Source: Candidatus Microbacterium colombiense
GTDB taxonomy: Bacteria; Actinomycetota; Actinomycetes; Actinomycetales; Microbacteriaceae
Length of the DNA stretch: 64,000 nt
Direction: 5' to 3'
Assembly: GCA_029203165.1 (NCBI GenBank)
Contig: CP119308.1
Location: forward strand, 3,534,001-3,598,000
Below are positions 33,985 through 42,765 of the stretch, one piece after another. Position 1 is the stretch's first letter, and every line of letters begins with the position of its first letter. The notes beneath the pieces are model-generated. The model did no database searches and was not told the origin of the DNA. It saw only the letters and a list, made by a program, of their open reading frames with translations. Position numbers and translations under genes: made by a program.

Positions 33985-35175
33985 TCAGCCGGCGGCTTCC
34001 TCCGGGCGCTCCTGCACGTCGACCGCGGCCGTATCGGGCACGTAGGCGTCGATGTGCCGCTCGTCGGGCCCGTTGTACAGCGACAGCGGACGGATCAGCG
34101 CGTTCGCCGACTGCTGCTCGATGATGTGCGCGGTCCACCCGGTGATGCGCGCGGCGACGAAGAGCGGCGTGAACGTGAGCGTGTCGAACCCGATGAGGTT
34201 GTACGCCGGGCCCGAGGGATAGTCGAGGTTCGGGTAGATGCCCTTGCGGGCGACGAACTCGCTCTCGAGCGTGTCGTACAGCTCGCCGACGGCGGGCTTG
34301 TCGTAGTGCGCGACGAGCGTGTCGAGCGCTGCCTTCATCGTCGGCACCCGCGAGTCCCCGCGCTTGTAGACACGATGCCCGAAGCCCATGATCTTGCGCT
34401 TCTCGGCGAGCGCGGCGTCGAGCCAGCCCTCGACCTGGTCGGCCGTGCCGATCTCGTCGAAGATGTGCATGACGGCCTCGTTCGCCCCGCCGTGCAGCGG
34501 CCCCTTGAGGGCGCCGATCGCCCCGACGACCGCGGAGTACAAATCGCTCAGGGTCGAGGTGATCACGCGCGCCGTGAAGGTCGACGCGTTGAACGAGTGC
34601 TCGGCGTACAGGATCATCGAGCGATTGAACGCGTCGACCACCACATCGTCGGGCTCTTCGCCGAACGTCAGCCAGAGGAAGTTCGCAGCGTAGTCGAGGT
34701 CGTCACGCGACTCGATCAGGTCGAGCCCCCGACGCCGGCGCTGCCCGTACGACACGATCGCGGGGAGTGCGGCGAACAGGGTGAGGCTGCGCTCGAGGTT
34801 CTCCTCGGGAGTGCCGACGGCATCCAGCACATTGCTGATGCCCGCGGTCTCGATCGCGCCGATGACGCTCACCGCGGTGCGCACCTCGTCCATCGGATGC
34901 GCGTCGAGCGGCAGGCGATCGATCGCGTCCTTGACTGCCGGCGAGAGCGCGCGGTGCCTGCGCTCGGTCGCGCGGAAGGCCGCGAGCTCCTCCGGCGTGG
35001 GCAGCTCGCCGTTCCACAGCAGATAGGCGACGGCCTCGAACGGCTGCGTCGCCGCCAGTTCCTGCACGGGGTACCCGCGGTAGAGCAGGCTGTTCGTCTC
35101 GGGGTTGACCTTCGAGATCGCCGTCGTGTCGACGACGACGCCCGCGAGGCCCTTCTTGATGTCCGGCTCGGTCAT
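33985..35175 (-). CDS. prpC: 2-methylcitrate synthase
   Basis: A 396-residue enzyme of the citrate synthase superfamily condensing propionyl-CoA with oxaloacetate. Active-site segments: PLHGGANEAVM near residue 225, GFGHRVYKRGDSR near 265, and the C-terminal RPLSLYNGP. The ATG at 35175 is preferred over a GTG two codons earlier because AAGGAG lies five bases before it. Last gene of gntR-prpD-prpB-prpC, two bases after the prpB stop, followed by a strong hairpin. The prpD/prpB context separates it from the housekeeping citrate synthase. Confidence 0.93.
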   Translation of the reverse strand: MTEPDIKKGLAGVVVDTTAISKVNPETNSLLYRGYPVQELAATQPFEAVAYLLWNGELPTPEELAAFRATERRHRALSPAVKDAIDRLPLDAHPMDEVRTAVSVIGAIETAGISNVLDAVGTPEENLERSLTLFAALPAIVSYGQRRRRGLDLIESRDDLDYAANFLWLTFGEEPDDVVVDAFNRSMILYAEHSFNASTFTARVITSTLSDLYSAVVGAIGALKGPLHGGANEAVMHIFDEIGTADQVEGWLDAALAEKRKIMGFGHRVYKRGDSRVPTMKAALDTLVAHYDKPAVGELYDTLESEFVARKGIYPNLDYPSGPAYNLIGFDTLTFTPLFVAARITGWTAHIIEQQSANALIRPLSLYNGPDERHIDAYVPDTAAVDVQERPEEAAG

Positions 35176-35177
35176 GG

Positions 35178-36080
35178 TCACTCCTTCGTGATGGTGAAGT
35201 TGAAGACCCCGGAGTCGAAGTGGTTGTACGACTCGTAGTCGATGAGGTCGTAGAGATCGGCGCGGTGCTGCATCTCGCCGAGCTTCGAGGTCAGATGCCC
35301 CTCGTCGTTCAGAGTATCGAGCGCACGGCCCGCCGCGCCCATCGCGATGCGCAACAGCGACACCGGCCAGATGACGATGCTCACCCCGGCGCTCTGCAGC
35401 TGCGCGGCGGAGAACAGCTCGCTCTTGCCGAACTCGGTCATGTTCGCCAGGATCGGCACGTCCAGCGCACTCGCCATGGCCTCGAACTCGGCCAGCGTGC
35501 GCATCGCCTCGGGGAAGATCGCATCCGCCCCGGCATCCACCAGCGCCTTGGCGCGGTCGATCGCGGCATCCAGTCCCTCCACGGCGCGGATGTCGGTGCG
35601 CGCCATGATCAGGAAGTTCTCATCGCGGCGCGCGTCGGCGGCGGCACGGATGCGCTTGATCGCCGTGTTCTCATCGACCACGCTCTTGCCGTCGAGGTGG
35701 CCGCAGCGCTTGGGGTTGACCTGATCCTCGATGTGCGCGCCGGCGAGTCCCGCATCCTCGAGCTCCTGGATCGTGCGGGCGACGTTCATCGGCTCGCCGA
35801 AGCCGGTGTCGGCATCGACGATCGCGGGCAGGTCGGTCATGCGGGCGATCTGCTTCGCGCGCCCCGCGACCTCGGTGAGCGTGGTGAGGCCGATGTCGGG
35901 CAGCCCGAGGTCAGCGGCGAGCACGGCGCCCGAGATGTAGACGCCGTCGAACCCCTTCTCGGCGATGAGCCGTGCGCTCAGTGGGTTGAACGCCCCGGGG
36001 AACCGCAGCAGCTCGCCGCTCGCGAGCCGTTCGCGGAACAGGCGGCGCTTCTCGGCCGGGGTGGTGGTGGAGTACAGCAT
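35178..36080 (-). CDS. prpB: Methylisocitrate lyase
   Basis: A 300-residue isocitrate-lyase-family barrel that splits 2-methylisocitrate into pyruvate and succinate. The catalytic KRCGH motif is near residue 122, with GVYISGAVLAADLGLPDIG near 46 and DADTGFG near 88. Its N terminus begins about 29 bp downstream of palindrome family A copy 2, which separates it from prpD. It overlaps no gene, but lies two bases before the prpC start. Confidence 0.95.
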   Translation of the reverse strand: MLYSTTTPAEKRRLFRERLASGELLRFPGAFNPLSARLIAEKGFDGVYISGAVLAADLGLPDIGLTTLTEVAGRAKQIARMTDLPAIVDADTGFGEPMNVARTIQELEDAGLAGAHIEDQVNPKRCGHLDGKSVVDENTAIKRIRAAADARRDENFLIMARTDIRAVEGLDAAIDRAKALVDAGADAIFPEAMRTLAEFEAMASALDVPILANMTEFGKSELFSAAQLQSAGVSIVIWPVSLLRIAMGAAGRALDTLNDEGHLTSKLGEMQHRADLYDLIDYESYNHFDSGVFNFTITKE

Positions 36081-36106
36081 CAGATGCTTCCTCTCATGCG
36101 GTCAGC

Positions 36107-36215
36107 GTTCACAACTCCGCAAATACTCCGAGCCCTGCGGCCCGCCACGCCGTGATTCCGCGGCGCTCCCGTCGACATACCGGTCGCGGCGCCAGATTCT
36201 TGAGGAGTTGTGAAC
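36107..36215. repeat. Dispersed palindromic element, family A, copy 2
   Basis: A 109 bp element bounded by GTTCACAACTCCGC and TTGAGGAGTTGTGAAC, within the prp operon between prpD and prpB. Its interior contains the conserved core GCCGCGGAATCACG on the minus strand, so this copy is inverted relative to the one at 58780. Confidence 0.85.
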
Positions 36216-36237
36216 GACGCCGCGTGCTGACCCAGCA

Positions 36238-37764
36238 TCAGAACAGTCCGGCCGGGGCGGGGGCGGCCTCGAGCAGGCCCGGCTTCGCGACGATCGACAG
36301 CTCTGTGACCTCTGCGGCCGTGAGCTCGGGAAGCCGCTGCACCAGGGCGAGGAAGCGCTCGATCTCGGCCGGCTCCAACACGGGCTCCGCGAGCAGACGG
36401 AACTTCGCGATGTAGTCGTCGCGGGCGAACGGCCGGGCGCCGAGCGGATGCGCGTCGGCGACCGAGATCTCATCGACCACGGTCGAGCCGTCGGTGAGGA
36501 GGAACTCCACCCGACCGCCGAACGCCTTCACATCGGGATCCTCGGAGTGGTAGCGGCGCGTCCACTCGGCATCCTCGGCCGTGGTGATCTTGCGCCACAG
36601 CGCGACCGTGTCCTCGCGACCGGCCCGCGACGGGGCGTAGGAGTCGACGTGGTGCCATCCGCCGTCCTGCAGCGCGACCGCGAAGATGTACGGGATGGAG
36701 TGGTCGAGCGTCTCGCGGGATGCCGTCGGGTCATACTTCTGGGGGTCGTTCGCTCCCGAACCGATCACGTAGTGCGTGTGGTGGCTGGTGTGCAGCACGA
36801 TCGAGGCGATGTTCGCGGGGTCGCGCAGCGCCGGGTTCTCGGTGCCGAGCTTGCGGGCGAGGTCGATCCACGCCTGCGCCTGGTACTCGGCCGAGTGCTC
36901 CTTCGTGTACGAGTCGAGGATCGCGCGCTTCGGCTCTCCGGCAGCAGGCAGCGGCACCTCGTAGGCGGCATCCTTGCCGTCGAGCATCCAGGCGATCACA
37001 CCGTCTTCGCCCTCGTAGATGGGCGCCGGGCTGGTCTGTCCGCGCATCGCCCGGTCGACCGCCTCGACGGCCATCTTCCCGGCGAAGGCCGGAGCGTGCG
37101 CCTTCCAGGTCGAGATCTCGCCCTTGCGGCTCTGGCGTGTGGCTGTCGTGGTGTGCAGGCCCTGGCCGACCGCCTGGTAGATCGTCTCGACGTCGAGTCC
37201 GAGCAGGGTTCCGATACCGGCCGCGGCCGACGGCCCGAGGTGCGCGACGTGGTCGATCTTGTGCTTGTGCAGGCAGATCGCACGCACCAGGTCCATCTGG
37301 ATCTCGTACCCGGTCGCGATGCCGCGCACGAGCGCGCGTCCGTCCTTGCCGGCGTGCTGGGCGACCGCGAGGATCGGCGGGATGTTGTCACCCGGGTGCG
37401 AGTACTCCGCGGCCAGGAACGTGTCGTGGTAGTCGAGTTCGCGCACGGCCACGCCGTTCGCCCAGGCCGCCCACTCCGGGCTGGTGCGGTGATCGAGCGC
37501 CGCGCCGAACAGGTTCGAGCCCGCGCCGCCGGTCGAGACCGGGTGGCTGAACGCCTGCGCGCGGGCGGCGTTGATCGGCGCACGGGTGAGGGATGCCGCG
37601 GCGACCGACGCGTTGTCGATGATGCGGTTGATGATCATGTCGACGACGGGCTGCTCGACCTCGACCTGGTCGGCGGCGACCTCGGCGATCTTCCAGGCGA
37701 GCTGGTCTTCGCGTGCGAGGTTCTCGTCGCTGCGGTGCACGCGGACGTGGTGGGTGACGGTCAT
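36238..37764 (-). CDS. prpD: 2-methylcitrate dehydratase
   Basis: A 508-residue MmgE/PrpD-family enzyme that dehydrates 2-methylcitrate to 2-methylaconitate. Recognisable segments are ANGVAVRELDYHDTF near 100, YSHPGDNIPPILAVAQ near 120, the HKHKIDHVAHLGPSAAAGIG stretch near 165 and DPTASRETLDHSIPYIFAVAL near 345. The ATG at 37764 overlaps the gntR stop (37761) by ATGA, so regulator and enzyme are co-translated. Confidence 0.93.
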   Translation of the reverse strand: MTVTHHVRVHRSDENLAREDQLAWKIAEVAADQVEVEQPVVDMIINRIIDNASVAAASLTRAPINAARAQAFSHPVSTGGAGSNLFGAALDHRTSPEWAAWANGVAVRELDYHDTFLAAEYSHPGDNIPPILAVAQHAGKDGRALVRGIATGYEIQMDLVRAICLHKHKIDHVAHLGPSAAAGIGTLLGLDVETIYQAVGQGLHTTTATRQSRKGEISTWKAHAPAFAGKMAVEAVDRAMRGQTSPAPIYEGEDGVIAWMLDGKDAAYEVPLPAAGEPKRAILDSYTKEHSAEYQAQAWIDLARKLGTENPALRDPANIASIVLHTSHHTHYVIGSGANDPQKYDPTASRETLDHSIPYIFAVALQDGGWHHVDSYAPSRAGREDTVALWRKITTAEDAEWTRRYHSEDPDVKAFGGRVEFLLTDGSTVVDEISVADAHPLGARPFARDDYIAKFRLLAEPVLEPAEIERFLALVQRLPELTAAEVTELSIVAKPGLLEAAPAPAGLF

Positions 37765-38432
37765 GGTCTTCCTTCGGTCGCGGAATCGGGGAGGGAGTCG
37801 AGGATGCCGGTCAGCGCGTTGTGCAGGTGCACGTGCGTGGCGTGGGCGGCGAGGTCGCCGTCGCGGGCGGCGAGGGCCTGGGCGATCGTGCGGTGCTCTG
37901 AGGCGGATGCCGCCAGCCGATCGGGCTTGTCTCGCGCCATGCGCCGGACGCGGACGAGGTGCGTGCGCACGGTGCGCAGGGCAGAGGCGATGTAGTCGTT
38001 GGCCACCGCGGCGTCGAGTGCGACGTCGAACCGGGCGATCAGCGCGTAATAGGCGTCGCGTCCCTCGGCAGCTGTGAGGTCGACGTGGGCGAACTCGGCG
38101 GCGAGCGCGGCGAAGTGCGTGGCGTCCCCACGGGTGGCGGCGAGGCGGGCGGACGTCTCCTCCAGCGCGCGGCGGATCTCGAACAGCGCGCGGATGTCGT
38201 CGGCATCCAGATCCGCCACGACGGTGACCCGCGGGGACTGCTGCACGACCAGTCCGTCGGCGGCGAGCCGGCGCAGCGCCTCGCGCATCGGCGTGCGGCT
38301 GACGCCGAGCCGATCGGCCTGCTCGACCTCGCCCAGCACGACGCCGGCGGCGAGCGCTCCGGACTGGATGCCGTCGAGCAGTGCCGCATACGCGCGGTCG
38401 CCCGCCGTGGTGCGCTCCGCAGGCAGGGTCAT
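37761..38432 (-). CDS. GntR-family regulator of the methylcitrate operon
   Basis: A 223-residue FCD-type GntR regulator: winged helix near 8-75 (GEVEQADRLGVSRTPMREALRRL), sensor about 85-215 with the ASEHRTIAQAL metal-ligand helix. It is the first gene of the prp operon. A perfect palindrome GTGTATACAC sits eight bases before its ATG, and a second GTATAC site lies 45 bp further upstream, pointing to tight autoregulation. The effector is probably methylcitrate or a propionate metabolite, inferred. Confidence 0.85.
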   Translation of the reverse strand: MTLPAERTTAGDRAYAALLDGIQSGALAAGVVLGEVEQADRLGVSRTPMREALRRLAADGLVVQQSPRVTVVADLDADDIRALFEIRRALEETSARLAATRGDATHFAALAAEFAHVDLTAAEGRDAYYALIARFDVALDAAVANDYIASALRTVRTHLVRVRRMARDKPDRLAASASEHRTIAQALAARDGDLAAHATHVHLHNALTGILDSLPDSATEGRP

Positions 38433-38439
38433 GCCCTCA

Positions 38440-38449
38440 GTGTATACAC
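38440..38449. promoter_or_regulatory. GntR operator GTGTATACAC
   Basis: A perfect 10 bp palindrome immediately before the gntR start codon. TGTATACA is a common FCD-type GntR site. It must overlap the ribosome-binding or early transcribed region, so binding would block the operon. Confidence 0.75.
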
Positions 38450-38492
38450 AAAGGGGCGGCCGGTGACGTGAATCTCGCCGTCAGCCATAATT

Positions 38493-38500
38493 CGTATACA
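38493..38500. promoter_or_regulatory. Second GntR site CGTATACA
   Basis: CGTATACA lies directly downstream of the DMT transporter stop codon and 52 bp from the first palindrome. Probably a second operator for the prp operon. Confidence 0.55.
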
Positions 38501-39478
38501 TTAGGTCGTCTTCGTCGGCAGCGGCTCGACGAACTCCGCGGCCGCCGGGGCGGGCTCGCCGAGCTTGACGACCACGACCCCGGCGAGCACGAGCACCCCA
38601 CCGAACATCTGCAGCAGATCGGGCAGCTGACCGAGCAGCAGCCAGCCGAACAGCAGCGCAGCGACGACCTCCGCCAGAGCGATGAAGGAGGCGAGACGCG
38701 AGCCGAGCATCCGAGTCGAGACGATCCCCAGCATGTACGCGAGCGCGGTGGCGATGAGGCCGATGGCGAGCACCGGCACGAACCACGGCACACTGCCGAA
38801 GCGATACTCGATGTCGTTCGTGGTCCATGCGATCGGCAGCACACCGATGAGCCCCGCGACGGCGAGGCCGATCGCGCCGAGCAGCAGTCCGCCGCCGGCG
38901 AGAGCGATCGGCGGCAGACCGGTGTCGGCCTTCGCGGAGAGGATGAAGTAGGTCGCCGCCCCGACCATCGCGCCGAGGGCCCACAGTATGCCCGCGCCGT
39001 TCACTGTCGCACCGGTGAGGATGTCGAGCATCAACACGAGGCCGACGAACGCGACGACCGCTCCGAGGATGCTGCGCCGACTCGGCCGTTCGCCTCGGCG
39101 CACCCACAGCCACAGCACGACGGCGATCGGGGCCGTGTACTCGATCAGCAGCGCGATGCCGACGTCCATCACCGCGACCGCCTGGAAGTAGCAGAGCTGT
39201 GTGGCCGCTACCGCGAGCAGCCCGTAGGCGGCGATCATCCCGACATTGCGGCGCAACACACCCCAGCGCCCGCGCAGCGACAGGATCGCAGGGATCAGCA
39301 GCACCAGCGCCGCGACCCAGATGCGCGCCGTGACCGCGGCGCCCGGCGTCCATCCCGCATCGATGAGTCCGCGCGCCCATCCGCCCGACATCCCGAAGGC
39401 GAAGGCGGCGCCGATCGCGAGCGGGAGCCCGAGGCGCACTCCCTGCGACACGACAGTGTCATTGTTCACGGTGCTCAT
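38501..39478 (-). CDS. DMT-family (EamA) transporter
   Basis: A 325-residue inner-membrane protein with about ten helices arranged as two EamA repeats (about 15-145 and 160-305), typical of drug/metabolite or amino-acid exporters. The ATG at 39478 yields the compact family length. A polar C-terminal tail of about 20 residues contains several Glu/Pro. It is divergent from the CGNR-type regulator with 39 bp between, which suggests that the regulator controls it. Substrate unknown. Confidence 0.8.
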   Translation of the reverse strand: MSTVNNDTVVSQGVRLGLPLAIGAAFAFGMSGGWARGLIDAGWTPGAAVTARIWVAALVLLIPAILSLRGRWGVLRRNVGMIAAYGLLAVAATQLCYFQAVAVMDVGIALLIEYTAPIAVVLWLWVRRGERPSRRSILGAVVAFVGLVLMLDILTGATVNGAGILWALGAMVGAATYFILSAKADTGLPPIALAGGGLLLGAIGLAVAGLIGVLPIAWTTNDIEYRFGSVPWFVPVLAIGLIATALAYMLGIVSTRMLGSRLASFIALAEVVAALLFGWLLLGQLPDLLQMFGGVLVLAGVVVVKLGEPAPAAAEFVEPLPTKTT

Positions 39479-39517
39479 GAGATGTGACGCTACTCGGCAC
39501 GGATGTAAGGTGTCAAC

Positions 39518-40054
39518 ATGATCTTCACCGATGACACGGAGGATGCTCTGCGCGCAGCCGTCTGGCTCGTGAACTCCGCAGAGGATCCCGACACGCTCAC
39601 GGATGTCGCCGAGGAACGCGCGTTCTTCGACGAGTTCCCCTACACGGGACGCCTCGACCGCGACGAGGCGGAGGTCGCATCCCTCCGCGCACTGCGGGCG
39701 CCCCTGCGCACCATGCTGCTCGCGCCGCGCGACGAGATGGCCGAGCACGTGAACGCCGCCCTCGCCGCATCCCGCGTCGCGCCGCGCCTGGTGCGCCATG
39801 GGGACATGGACTGGCACCTGCACTCCATCGCCGACGATCGCCCTCTCGCCGAACGCGTGCTGATCGAGACCTCGATGGCGCTGATCGACGTGATCCGTGT
39901 CGACGAGGGATCCCGCATCTCGGTCTGCGACGACGACACCTGCGAGTCGCTCGCCCTCGACCTCTCACGCAATCGCTCCAAGCGCTACTGCTCGACCGTG
40001 TGCGCGAACCGCAACGCGGTCGCCGCCTACCGCGCCCGTCGCGCGGAGGCGTAG
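39518..40054 (+). CDS. CGNR-type zinc-finger regulator (ABATE domain)
   Basis: A 178-residue stress-type regulator. The N-terminal ABATE-like part (about 1-120) begins with a WLVNS motif, and a C-terminal Cys4 zinc finger has CDDDTCESLALDLSRNRSK followed by YCSTVCANR near 148-172. The signature CGNR reads CANR here. A TAAGGTGTCAAC stretch precedes the ATG, without a strong ribosome site. Divergent from the DMT exporter, its probable target. Confidence 0.82.
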   Translation: MIFTDDTEDALRAAVWLVNSAEDPDTLTDVAEERAFFDEFPYTGRLDRDEAEVASLRALRAPLRTMLLAPRDEMAEHVNAALAASRVAPRLVRHGDMDWHLHSIADDRPLAERVLIETSMALIDVIRVDEGSRISVCDDDTCESLALDLSRNRSKRYCSTVCANRNAVAAYRARRAEA

Positions 40055-40062
40055 CCCGCAGC

Positions 40063-40428
40063 TCAGTCCATCTCCACCACGCCGTCGAACAGGCCGATGT
40101 GGTTGCCGTCGGGATCGACGATCACGGCCCAGGCGCTGGTCTCGGTGATGGGCTGCTTCTCCATCGCCACCGAGCCTCCTGCGGCGAGCGCCTTCACGAT
40201 CGTGTCATCGATCGAGTCGACCTCGACGTACGACCGCGGCTGGGTGAAGCCGTCACTGCGCGGCGCGAGTCCGCCACCCGACAACTGGTTCGGCCCCCGC
40301 CACATCGGGTACCCCTCGAACCCCGGCGGCTCGGAGATGCTCCAGCCGAACAGCCCGGCGTAGAACGCCTTCGCCGCATCCAGGTCTCCGACCGGAATGT
40401 CGATATGGGTGATGTCTCCGTGCGCCAT
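40063..40428 (-). CDS. VOC-family (glyoxalase-like) protein
   Basis: A 121-residue vicinal-oxygen-chelate fold protein. Paired beta-alpha-beta units contain DIPVGDLDAAKAFYAGLFGW (residues 10-29) and PITETSAWAVIVDPDGNHIGLFD at the end. Metal-ligand positions (His 8 and a Glu near 70) are present. The family includes glyoxalase, dioxygenase and resistance proteins; no substrate can be assigned. Convergent with the regulator gene, eight bases apart. Confidence 0.75.
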   Translation of the reverse strand: MAHGDITHIDIPVGDLDAAKAFYAGLFGWSISEPPGFEGYPMWRGPNQLSGGGLAPRSDGFTQPRSYVEVDSIDDTIVKALAAGGSVAMEKQPITETSAWAVIVDPDGNHIGLFDGVVEMD

Positions 40429-40558
40429 GATCTCCCTTTCGCCGAGTGGACGCAGCCAGTATGCGCCGCCCCTCCGACACGCGGAACCCCGACGTCCTCA
40501 CGATTCCCGCGCACTCGCGCACACGACCCCCGCGAATGCGCATCCCGGCCTGGACTGC

Positions 40559-40596
40559 ACCTGTCATAACAGGTATGCTCACTTGTTATTACAGGT
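40559..40596. promoter_or_regulatory. Two GntR operators ACCTGTNATNACAGGT
   Basis: ACCTGTCATAACAGGT (40559-40574) and ACTTGTTATTACAGGT (40581-40596) lie 22 bp apart, about 50-85 bp before the cupin isomerase start. The same motif occurs at 50220, 59594 and 59621, next to the GntR gene at 61099, its probable binder. Confidence 0.85.
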
Positions 40597-40644
40597 TGTC
40601 GCACGCAGCCGAGCAATGACGCCCACGCTCACGAGGAGCCCCGA

Positions 40645-41235
40645 ATGCCCGAGTTCCACACCCCGCCGATCTCTCCGATGGCGATCGCCTTCGATGCTGA
40701 GAACCTGACGCTCTCCCCCGCGGGCCCTACGCTCACGCGCCGCATGTCGGATCTCGAAGGGCTCTTCCTCGACGCCGATGCCTGGGCCGCCGCATCCGCC
40801 GACGACAACCCCGTCGTCTACACGGTCGTCAGCTCTCCCGTGCCCGAGATCGACCGCGAGCTGCCGCAGTCGATCACCACGATCATGCCGGGCGACACGT
40901 CCGGCGAGCTGTGGATGACCAAGGGACACCAGCACCCGAACCACCAGGGTGAGATCTATCTCGCACTGCAGGGACGCGGCGGGCTGCTCATGTTCGACGG
41001 CGAGCGCACCGAATGGCTCGACATGCTGCCGGGCACCATCGGCTACATCCCGCCGGGCTGGGCGCACCGCTCGGTCAACACCGGCGTCGAGCCCTACGCC
41101 TTCCTCGCGGTCTACCCGGGCGGCGCGGGTCACGACTACGGCTGGGTGCTGGAGCACGGCATGGGATCGCGCGCCTATCGCGGCGCCGACGGCGCCGTCG
41201 ACCTGCGCCCCTACGCCTCTGCGCCCACGGAATAG
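40645..41235 (+). CDS. Cupin-type phosphoglucose isomerase
   Basis: A 196-residue protein of the archaeal/cupin glucose-6-phosphate isomerase family (fructose 6-phosphate and glucose 6-phosphate). The metal site is visible: KGHQHPNHQGEIYLALQGRGG near residue 95 (two His and Glu) and GWAHRSVNTG near 133 (third His). GAGGAG precedes the ATG at good spacing. First gene of a six-gene operon with sugar kinase and dehydrogenases, so it may act on an unusual hexose phosphate rather than in housekeeping glycolysis. Confidence 0.85.
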   Translation: MPEFHTPPISPMAIAFDAENLTLSPAGPTLTRRMSDLEGLFLDADAWAAASADDNPVVYTVVSSPVPEIDRELPQSITTIMPGDTSGELWMTKGHQHPNHQGEIYLALQGRGGLLMFDGERTEWLDMLPGTIGYIPPGWAHRSVNTGVEPYAFLAVYPGGAGHDYGWVLEHGMGSRAYRGADGAVDLRPYASAPTE

Positions 41236-41244
41236 TCTCCGAGC

Positions 41245-42765
41245 ATGATCATCGCGCACGACCTCGGCACCACCGGGAACAAGGCTTCGCTGCACCACGA
41301 CGACGGCCGTCTGATCGCCTCGGTCACGGTTCCCTACCCCGCGCATTTCGCGGCCGGGGGCATCGCCGAGCAGAACCCGACCGACTGGTGGGAGGCTGTG
41401 GTCACCGCCACCCGCGACCTGCTCGCCCGCACCGAGACGGCGCCGAGCGCGGTCGCCGGACTCGTCGTGAGCGGACAGATGATGGGCGCCGTGCTGCTCG
41501 ACGCCGACGGCGAGCCCGCGCGGCCGGCGATCATCTGGGCCGACACCCGCGCGGGCGCCCAGCAGCGCGAGCTCGAGGCCGCCCTCGGCGCCGAGCATGC
41601 GTACGGCATCCTCGGCCACCGACTGAACCCCACCTACTCGGTCGAGAAGATCATGTGGGTGCGCGACAACGAGCCCGAAATCTGGTCGCGCGTGCGTCGC
41701 GTCTGCGTCGCGAAGGACTTCATCGTGCTGCGGCTCACCGGGCGCCTGGCGACCGATCGCTCCGACGCCTCCGGCACCAACGCCTACGACCAGCGCACCG
41801 GCACCTGGTCGGACAAGGTGCTGCAGGCCGCACGCCTCGACCCCGCACTGTTCCCCGAGGTGCTGGAGTCGACCACGGTCGCCGGGACGCTGACGGATGC
41901 CGCGGCTGCCGCCCTGGGCCTGCACACGGGTGTGCGCGTGGTGATGGGCGGCGGCGACGGTCCGATCGCCGCGGTGGGCTCTGGTGTGGTCGCCCCCGAG
42001 GACGGCGCCTACGTGTGCCTGGGCACCTCGTCATGGATCTCGTTCGCGGCCGACCAGCCGCTGCACGACCCCGCGATGCGCACCTTCACGTTCGACAACG
42101 TGGTGCCGGGGTCGTTCGTGCCGACCGCCACGATGCAGGCCGGCGGAGCATCCGTGCAGTGGATCGCCGAGGCCCTGTCCCTCGATCCCGCCCACCCCGA
42201 GACGGGTCGCCTCACCGCCGAGGCCTCGGCCGACGTCGACACCGAGGGCCTGTACTTCCTCCCCTACCTGCTCGGCGAGCGCTCACCGCTGTGGGATCCC
42301 GATGCCCGCGGCGCCTTCGTGGGCCTCGCGCGCCACCACCGCAGGGAGCACCTCGTGCGTGCGGTGCTCGAGGGCACGGCGTTCAACCTGCTCACCTGCA
42401 TCCAGGCGTTCCGCGCGTCCGGTGCGACGATCGACCGCATCGATGCCGTCGGCGGCGGCGCACAGAGCGACGTGTACCTGTCGGTGCTCGCCGATGTCTG
42501 GGGAGTTCCCGTTCGCCGCCGCACGATCGTCGAAGAGGCCAACAGCCTCGGCGCGGCCGTGACGGGAGCCGTCGGGTTGGGTCTCGCCGAGTTCTCGGCG
42601 GCCCGCGCACTCAGCGAGGTCACCGACGAGTTCACCCCGGATGCCGGGCGCCACGCGGTCTACGCCGAACGTCACGCCCGCTTCAGCGACGCGTACACGG
42701 CGCTGGCTCCCTGGTTCGCGGGGAAGCCGTTCGCCGGAGAACCCCTCGTCGGAGGGTCGCGCTGA
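41245..42765 (+). CDS. FGGY-family carbohydrate kinase
   Basis: A 506-residue kinase with the usual two actin-like domains. Phosphate loop DLGTTGNKASLH at residues 5-16; IIWADTRAG near 93; CLGTSSWISFAAD near 255; ERSPLWDPDARGAFVGLARHH near 345; VGGGAQSDVYLSVLADVWGVPV near 405. Closest in feel to xylulokinase/gluconate-kinase types, but the substrate is not determinable. Ten bases follow the isomerase gene, and its stop overlaps the next start (TGATG at 42763-42767). Confidence 0.83.
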   Translation: MIIAHDLGTTGNKASLHHDDGRLIASVTVPYPAHFAAGGIAEQNPTDWWEAVVTATRDLLARTETAPSAVAGLVVSGQMMGAVLLDADGEPARPAIIWADTRAGAQQRELEAALGAEHAYGILGHRLNPTYSVEKIMWVRDNEPEIWSRVRRVCVAKDFIVLRLTGRLATDRSDASGTNAYDQRTGTWSDKVLQAARLDPALFPEVLESTTVAGTLTDAAAAALGLHTGVRVVMGGGDGPIAAVGSGVVAPEDGAYVCLGTSSWISFAADQPLHDPAMRTFTFDNVVPGSFVPTATMQAGGASVQWIAEALSLDPAHPETGRLTAEASADVDTEGLYFLPYLLGERSPLWDPDARGAFVGLARHHRREHLVRAVLEGTAFNLLTCIQAFRASGATIDRIDAVGGGAQSDVYLSVLADVWGVPVRRRTIVEEANSLGAAVTGAVGLGLAEFSAARALSEVTDEFTPDAGRHAVYAERHARFSDAYTALAPWFAGKPFAGEPLVGGSR

